Source of the DNA: Bacteroidia bacterium
GTDB taxonomy: Bacteria > Bacteroidota > Bacteroidia > Chitinophagales > Chitinophagaceae
Direction: 5' to 3'
Assembly (NCBI GenBank): GCA_030426665.1
Contig: JAUHYD010000010.1
Coordinates: 62,001 to 126,000 of the forward strand
DNA: 64,000 bases
How positions within the stretch are numbered: the stretch's first letter is position 1; the number at the start of each line of letters is the position of its first letter. A program made the translations under genes and the position numbers. This document shows, piece by piece, positions 61,801 through 64,000 of this stretch. Under the pieces are notes generated by a model. The model was given only the letters and a program-made list of their open reading frames with translations. It ran no database searches and was not told the origin of the DNA.

Positions 61801-64000
61801 CCACCTGAGCAATAACTTCCGCCACCTGTTACATTATATGCTACCGGCAATGGATTAATCACGATTACTGCACTATCAGACATATCACTGGTACAACCAG
61901 TCGTTGTGTCTGTTGCAAGTACTGTGTAGGTACCGGATGTTGTTTGGTTACCGAAACTGATAGCAGCTCCGGTTCCTGCAACTGTACTTCCTGTCACAGA
62001 AGAACCATTGTATAATTGATAACTAATACCTGTAGACGATGAAGACAACCCAACCACGACACCACTACCACCTGAGCAATAACTACCACCTCCTGTTACC
62101 GCATATATTGTCGGAGCTGTGTATATTCCAACTGTTGCAGTACTGCTCATGTCGTTAGTACAAGCTGTAGTTGCATTTGTTGCCAGTACAGAATATGTTC
62201 CTATCGCTGTCTGTAGTCCAAAACTAATTGCAGCTCCTGTTCCTGCTACAGGACTACCTATTGCAGACGAACCGTTATATAATTGATAATTGACGCCAGA
62301 CTCTGAATTGGACAAACCTACCGCAACGCCGGAACCGTCCGAACAATAATTACCGCCACCTGTTACCGTATAAACTACCGGTAATACATTTATAATAATG
62401 GTAGCACTATCGGCCATTGCATTTGTGCAAGAGGTTGTTGTGTTCGTTGCCAATACCGTATAAGTTCCTGATACTGTCTGACTACCAAAACTGATTGCCG
62501 ATCCTGTTCCAGACACCGGACTACCTACAGATGTTGCACCTCTATATAATTGATATTCGATACCTGATTCTGAATTATCCAAACCTACGGCGACACCTCC
62601 GGCGCCAACACAAGCCATGCCACCACCGGTTACATTATATACATTCGGCAAAGGATCAACAATCAACACAGCACTGTCCGCCATTGATTGCTGACAGGTA
62701 GTAGACGTATTCGTTGCCAAAATTGTATATGTGCCTGCCACGTCGAAGACACCAAAATCAAGAGACGAACCTGTGCCGGCAACGGGGCTGCCTATCGTAG
62801 TCGCACCTCTATACAACTGATAGTTGATTCCTGTTTCAGAACCATCGATACCAATGTGTACACCAGTTGCTCCACTACAAATCTCACCGCCACCGGTTGC
62901 ATTGTATACGGTCGGCAACGCCAAAATAGTTACAGTCGCGCTTGAAGACATAGCCTGCTCACAAGTAAGACTGCTTGTAGCAAGTACTGTATAAGTACCC
63001 GCCGCTGTTTGCAAACCGAAAGATATAGCACTTCCTGTTCCTGAGACTGAACTGCCCACAGTTGACGCACCATTATACAATTGATATGTTGCCCCACTCT
63101 CGGAACCACTCAATCCTATAGTGACACCGGTACCACCTGAGCAATAACTTCCGCCTCCTGTCACATTATAAACTACCGGTAGTGGATTAATCACAACAAC
63201 AGCACTACCGGACATATCGCTGGTACAACTTGTTGCCGTATCAGTCGCCAGCACTGTGTACGTACCTGATGCCGTTTGGCTACCAAAACTAATTGAAGAA
63301 CCTGTACCGGCAACGGCACTTCCTGTCACCGACGAGCCATTGTATAACTGATAGCTAATGCCGGTTGTTGATGATGACAGCCCTACAGCAACACCACTAC
63401 CTCCCGAGCAGTAACTTCCACCACCCGTTACGGCAAATGCAGTTGGTGCGGTGTATATTCCGACAACGGCTGTACTGCTCATATCATTCGTACATGCAGT
63501 CGTGGCATTAGTTGCTAGTACAGAGTATGTTCCTGTTACGGTTTGAAGACCGAAACTTATCGCCGCTCCTGTACCTGCAACAGGACCACCTACAGTTGAC
63601 GAACCATTATACAACTGATAGTCGACGCCAGACTCCGAATTTGACAAACCGACAGCAACTCCTGAACCATCAGAACAATAATTACCACCACCTGTTACCG
63701 AATAAACAACCGGCAATACATTAATTAATACCGTTGCACTATCTGCCATTGCACTTGTACAAGATGTTGCCGTGTTGGTTGCTACAACTGTGTAGACACC
63801 TGAAACCGTTTGACTGCCAAAACTGATGGCTGCACCTGTACCTGCGACAGGGCTACCAATCGATGTTGCGCCACGATATAATTGATAATCGATTCCCGTT
63901 GCTGAATTATCTAAACCAACAGCAACACCACCTGCACCCTCACATGCAACACCACCGCCTGTTACATTAAATACTGTCGGAAGTAGATTTACAATCAACA
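49836..64000 (-). CDS. Giant T9SS-exported repeat protein (5' end outside window)
   Basis: An open frame of 4720 codons enters at the right edge and stops at 49836. At least 49 tandem units of ~89 residues fill most of it; each has a start like PLPTVYNVTGGGSYC, a YQLYNGS strand, GTGSAISFG, a GTYTVLATN strand and a second Cys (TSCT) before the next unit. The Cys pair per unit suggests an internal disulfide. After the repeats come three Ig/PKD-like domains (~50.1-50.94 kb) and a T9SS type A sorting domain (last ~87 residues; VRIMPNPTSGLF, YEVTDMLGQVVH, GLANGMYVVSLHS). It is therefore a surface filament or adhesin; ligand unknown. The start and signal peptide lie beyond the window. Confidence 0.92.
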   Translation of the reverse strand, partial: LIVNLLPTVFNVTGGGVACEGAGGVAVGLDNSATGIDYQLYRGATSIGSPVAGTGAAISFGSQTVSGVYTVVATNTATSCTSAMADSATVLINVLPVVYSVTGGGNYCSDGSGVAVGLSNSESGVDYQLYNGSSTVGGPVAGTGAAISFGLQTVTGTYSVLATNATTACTNDMSSTAVVGIYTAPTAFAVTGGGSYCSGGSGVAVGLSSSTTGISYQLYNGSSVTGSAVAGTGSSISFGSQTASGTYTVLATDTATSCTSDMSGSAVVVINPLPVVYNVTGGGSYCSGGTGVTIGLSGSESGATYQLYNGASTVGSSVSGTGSAISFGLQTAAGTYTVLATSSLTCEQAMSSSATVTILALPTVYNATGGGEICSGATGVHIGIDGSETGINYQLYRGATTIGSPVAGTGSSLDFGVFDVAGTYTILATNTSTTCQQSMADSAVLIVDPLPNVYNVTGGGMACVGAGGVAVGLDNSESGIEYQLYRGATSVGSPVSGTGSAISFGSQTVSGTYTVLATNTTTSCTNAMADSATIIINVLPVVYTVTGGGNYCSDGSGVAVGLSNSESGVNYQLYNGSSAIGSPVAGTGAAISFGLQTAIGTYSVLATNATTACTNDMSSTATVGIYTAPTIYAVTGGGSYCSGGSGVVVGLSSSSTGISYQLYNGSSVTGSTVAGTGAAISFGNQTTSGTYTVLATDTTTGCTSDMSDSAVIVINPLPVAYNVTGGGSYCSGGTGVSIGLSGSESGASYQLYNGASTVGSAVSGTGSAITFGLHTAAGTYSVLATSSLSCEQAMSLSATVTILPLPAVHSVTGGGEICTGATGLPVGMDGSDVGIEYQLYRGATTVGSPVAGTGSSFDFGIVTAAGTYTVLAINSTTSCEQAMADSAVLIVNPLPTVFTVTGGGTACEGAGGVAVGLNNSSTGIDYQLYRGGTAVGSPVAGTGAAISFGSQTVTGVYSVVATNTTTSCVNSMSGTATVIINPLPAVHNVTGGGNYCAGGTGVAVGISTTSTGIHYKLYHDGTAVTGLIAGTGSAYTFGTYTAAGTYTVQATNVATSCVGDMAGSAIIVIDPLPSILTVTGGGSYCYGGSGVAIGLSSSVSGIRYQLYYGPYPSGSPVAGTGSAITFGNRTAAGGYTVVAMDTTTSCVNTMSGTAYVSVNPLPTAYGMTGGGSYCATGSGMALGITGSQTGVDYQLYNGASAVGSPVSGTGGSLSFGSMTTSGTYTVLGTNTTTSCALAMSGSATINILPLPTAYNVTGGGTYCVGAAGVTVGLDNSDAGFTYQLYNGASTAGDAVAGTGSALNFGLHTPVGTYTVLATDDTTSCIQAMAGSATISTNPLPVSYAMTGGGSYCVGGSGVNIGLAGSQSGMSYQLYRGSSVVGAAISGTGAALSFGVQSVAGTYSVLATNTTTSCTNAMSSTASVVINPLPAVYTVTGGGVFCSGGAGVHVGLTWSATGVNYQLYNGATPFGSPVAGTDAALDLGLVNAAGIYTVVATNATTSCTNNMTGSATVSANPLPTAYSVTGGGSACEGTAGVAIGLANSSTGISYQLYNGAAVVGSAISGTGSAISFGMQTVSGTYTVLATNTTTGCTNAMSGSQSVTITAAPAVYAMTGGGGYCSGGSGVAIGLANSDAGVDYQLYNGASSIGSPLSGTGTSLNFGTYTATGTYSVLATNTTTSCTTAMSGAAPVSINALPTAYTVTGGGHYCAGGSGLPVGLSFSTTGVNYQLYNGASAVGSPVAGTGTAISFGNQVGGGVYTVTATNATTSCSAGMADSAVISVDPLPITYAVTGGGSFCYGGAGIVVGLSSSTSGVSYQLYYGSSATGTAVAGTGSAISFGLQAAVGTYSVFATNTSTSCEGGMSGSVSVSTTPLPTPYVVTGGGSYCAGGAGVEVTLNGSDAGINYQLYNGSTATGSPVAGTDAAISMGVQTAAGTYTVRATNATTGCTRNMYGSAAVAIGVLPTAYTVTGGGEYCAGGSGVEIGLSSSAPGMNYQLYNGGTAIGSSVAGTGSAISFGNVTPAGTFTVLATNAISTCTNAMTGAATVVINPLPNAYAMTGGGTYCENGSGVTVGLGNSQTGITYQLYNDTLAIGSALSGSGSALSFGLQTLAGTYSVLATDVTTGCTNAMADTAVVIMNPAPVAYTVTGGGAYCEGAGGLAIGLANSDTGFTYQLFKESSAVGTAIAGTDTALNFGLQTDTGSYTIVATNDITSCTNTMSGVATISVNPLPVAYSVTGGGAYCAGAGGVHVGMSSSEAGISYQLFRNGSSTGAPISGTGGALDFGSQTAGGNYTVYATNTATGCTRLMTGIAVVTVNPLPNVFSVYGGGTYCTGGEGVHIGVSSSQSGVSYQMYVGATAVGSPLGGTGSAIDFGLLYSGGTYSVLATNSATGCSSAMSGTAAISVSTPPFAYTVTGGGGFCEGGSGATIGLSGSSSGVNYSLYRGGTLVGSAVAGTGSAISFGSHAVAGTYTVLAVSASTGCPSTMAGSAVLTSNPRPDVFSVEGGGGFCPGGSGSNVSLSGSNSDVTYDLYLGSTLVSSGISGTGGPIDLGTYSTIGVYSVVGTKILTGCTNDMSGSATISYYPVPTVYDVTGGGAFCLGSAGVSVGLSGSESGVVYNLYNGASIASSVSGTGSGIDFGLLSAAGIYTVRATMSGSSCVSNMSGSATVVANPLPSVYVVTGGGSYCAGGAGYAIALSNSEGGVNYQLFNGTTATGTVVSGTGGSLNFGLQTAAGIYTVKAVNATTGCVRNMSGSATITVQSLPTVFSVGGGGSYCIGGTGVVVTLSGSQSGIMYQLYKDGSMIGSPVAGTGSAIDFGSQTESGSYAVIATNSSTGCVRSMSGAATVATISLPTAYSMTGGGDYCVGSAGVAVGLSGSSTGVTYQLYRGGSAAGSPLAGTGVALNFGLKTALGTYSVVAVNTSTGCSNNMSGTAVVGTNPLPDVYTVSGTGTYCPGGSGISVSLSGSQTGVTYNMFDGTMVSGSGVSGTGSAIALGVHPAGVYSVIASNSVTGCEQVMGGTATIVAATGPASFNVTGGGVICEGDAGVSVGLSGSQAGVSYKLYNGAVTIGSALAGTGSGLSFGTVTTSGTYTVLATTAVTGCTGVMSGSAAVTVNPLPVAYTVTGGGSYCFGDGGVNVGLPGSQSGVMYRLLRAGTYTGIEVAGTGGAISFGSITENGVYTVEANNVSTSCTATMLGSATVNTNAVPGTYTVSGGGAYCAGGAGVGVSLSGSQSGVSYQLYNGTSAIGSPVAGSGAAIGFGTQTSAGTYTVLATDNTTSCTSNMSSTATVAVNPLPAVNSVGGGGAYCEGGAGVAVNLSGSQSGVLYTLYRGATAVASVTGSGGSVDFGLQTVSGVYTVGAVNSATSCSSVMSGSAAVTVNSLPTVYDVMGGGSYCSGGAGVSIALSGSELGVNYQLYKDGSAIGSPVVGTGAIVELGLFTAPGTYTATAVSGASCSVDMSESATVIVNTLPATYVVTGGGNYCSGGSGVAIGLSGSQSGVVYSLYRDGVATGISTFGTGSTITLGTHTISGNYTVQAQQTTGLCIASMTGSADVGVYALPALQNMSGGGSYCAGGSGTHVSLDGSETGVMYQLYKDGVALGAPVAGTGSSIDFGIHTAGAYSVTANSVGASCVRSMAGTTVVSMNAFPASYTVTGSGSYCEGGAGLIVELSGSQSGVNYTLYKDGAAIGASFAGTGAALNFGAQTVGTYSVTANNPVTGCSAAMSGSAAIAAFAQPVTYDVVGGGGFCTGASGVNVGISGSQSGVNYQLYRGATAVGAPISGTGLAIDFGLQNVAGAYSVVASQAMSACTQAMSGAATVIEFAMPTIYDVAGGGSLCAGGAGVAITLSGSDTGVSYQLFRGLSAVGGIVSGSGVDLSFGTFADTGSYTVVATNDHSACATDMFGAADVMINAQPAAFSVTAGGSGYCPGSAGVAIGLSGSESGVTYTLYRGVTAVGTPVTGSGSAVSFGNVNTSGTYNVVGVSADGCANSMTGTPNITPYTLPNVFAVSGGGSYCVGGAGVPVGLSGSQTGVSYKLYNGSTYSGIEVAGTGSAIDFGSVTAGNYSVKAVNATTGCIRNMTGSTTVVGNAAPSFYSVSGGGEYCSGTTAPHVRLAGSSTGIRYQLYKDGSLVGSTVAGSGSALDFGAITDGGAYTVKATNPATTCSSDMTGSVTISVNATPVAHTVTGGGAFCSGTAGVTIGLDGSQTGVNYRLYSGSSAVGSAVAGTGSSISFGTLSAVGSYTVRAVSAANGCVGAMIGSATVAENPLPGVYSVTGGGSFCPSGSTGVPVGLSGSAAGMQYRLMNGTTVVSTSIGTGSALSFGPIAATGTYSVQASNITTGCMRTMSGSATVSTSAPVVASVALSSPSGDTVCESTMVAFTATPTNGGSSPVYHWRVNGVTVGGASSTYSYVPAYGDIISVQMASSAACVAAGTVSDEMSLTVNANHTPSVVTSLSIGDTLCEGTAVTFAASGLFTGDAPTFTWIKNGSVAATGTTFTYTPVNGDVLYCRMTSNYQCRLASLVASGNDTLRVVIPESPTVSVVADGSTSIGKGEPLTLTANVINGFGQTYQWYKNGGLIFGATSATFTYANYRDRDSMTCEVTNHTPCGAYPASDAVVVRVSSVGVSVIGQGKFEVRIMPNPTSGLFSIEGSISGVEDNRVVYEVTDMLGQVVHRGDIQLHNGRINQSIQLSKGLANGMYVVSLHSSTTTKVFHIMLQQ
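50941..64000 (-). repeat. 49 tandem 267 nt protein-coding repeats
   Basis: The period is 267 nt in most units (for example the GTTAC motif at 63694 and 63961), with single-codon variants. Units 1-49 can be read off by the Val-Thr-Gly-Gly-Gly core; divergence rises towards the C-terminal end, where units carry changed cores (GSG, AGG, YGGG). Confidence 0.9.
61298..63961 (-). repeat. Tandem duplication of a five-unit block (period 1332 nt)
   Basis: Units 1, 6 and 11 carry the same ACEGAGG-like core and their GTTAC landmarks lie at 63961, 62629 and 61297, exactly 1332 nt apart. Units 2/7, 3/8, 4/9 and 5/10 pair in the same order (NYCSDGSG, SYCSGGSG, SYCSGGTG, EIC-GATG). Confidence 0.85.

Noticed and set aside
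53261..63724. Plus-strand open frames in the giant repeat gene (for example 54033-54431, 56335-56592)
   Set aside because: They recur with the 267 nt repeat as antisense shadows of the minus-strand gene.
50941..64000. Regular repeats taken as CRISPR or as noncoding satellite
   Set aside because: The repeats are 267 nt, keep one open frame through ~13 kb and encode a conserved protein unit; there are no short repeats with unique spacers anywhere in the window.

Overview
The window looks like chromosomal DNA of a member of the Bacteroidota, most likely of the Chitinophagaceae type. This rests on three things: secreted proteins ending in type IX secretion (T9SS) sorting domains, the Bacteroidota promoter element TAnnTTTG in front of many genes, and Bacteroidota-restricted families (BatD/BatE, DUF4294, M43 cytophagalysins, FadL-like and OmpA-like envelope proteins). 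No species name can be given from the sequence alone.

Layout. 1-3832 (minus) is the N-terminal 1277 codons of a giant secreted protein with 72-residue Ig-like repeats; it runs off the left edge. 4.1-5.8 kb holds two nucleotide-sugar genes (DegT aminotransferase, RfbC epimerase). 6.0-13.4 kb is housekeeping: a CorC/HlyC-type membrane protein, 3-hydroxyanthranilate dioxygenase, a GT2 glycosyltransferase, a methyltransferase, DUF4294 and DUF1801 proteins, and a membrane protein/winged-helix regulator pair behind a palindromic operator candidate.

13571-21215 is a 7.6 kb integrated element in the 3' end of tRNA-Leu(CAG). It is bounded by a 14 bp direct repeat and carries a tyrosine recombinase, an excisionase-like protein, a replication initiator resembling filamentous-phage gpII, an XRE repressor with a clear operator, and unusual cargo: a two-TM SLATT-like protein coupled to a 58-residue Pro/Lys-rich protein, an LRAT-like (permuted NlpC/P60) protein, a lipoprotein and several unknowns. 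The tRNA's original terminator is stranded at the far end of the element and the element seems to supply a replacement. No morphogenesis ATPase, coat protein or relaxase was recognised, so it looks like a gpII-replicating integrative element or satellite rather than a full inovirus.

21.3-34.1 kb: a NuoE-NuoF fusion, a TPR protein, an ABC-F ATPase, a TPR-sensor histidine kinase, prolyl-tRNA synthetase, a Tyr/Trp-then-Arg/Asn-rich secreted protein, a FadL-like barrel and an OmpA lipoprotein. 34.2-38.9 kb: two tandem M43 metalloproteases with T9SS tails. 39.2-49.8 kb: batD-batE, lipB, an ABC-2 transporter operon with a LolA-like protein, a double-OmpA protein, a membrane zinc peptidase and a ureohydrolase.

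49836-64000 (minus) is the C-terminal 4720 residues of a giant T9SS-exported protein made of at least 49 tandem 89-residue repeats, including an exact-period (1332 nt) duplication of a five-repeat block. Its N-terminus lies beyond the right edge.
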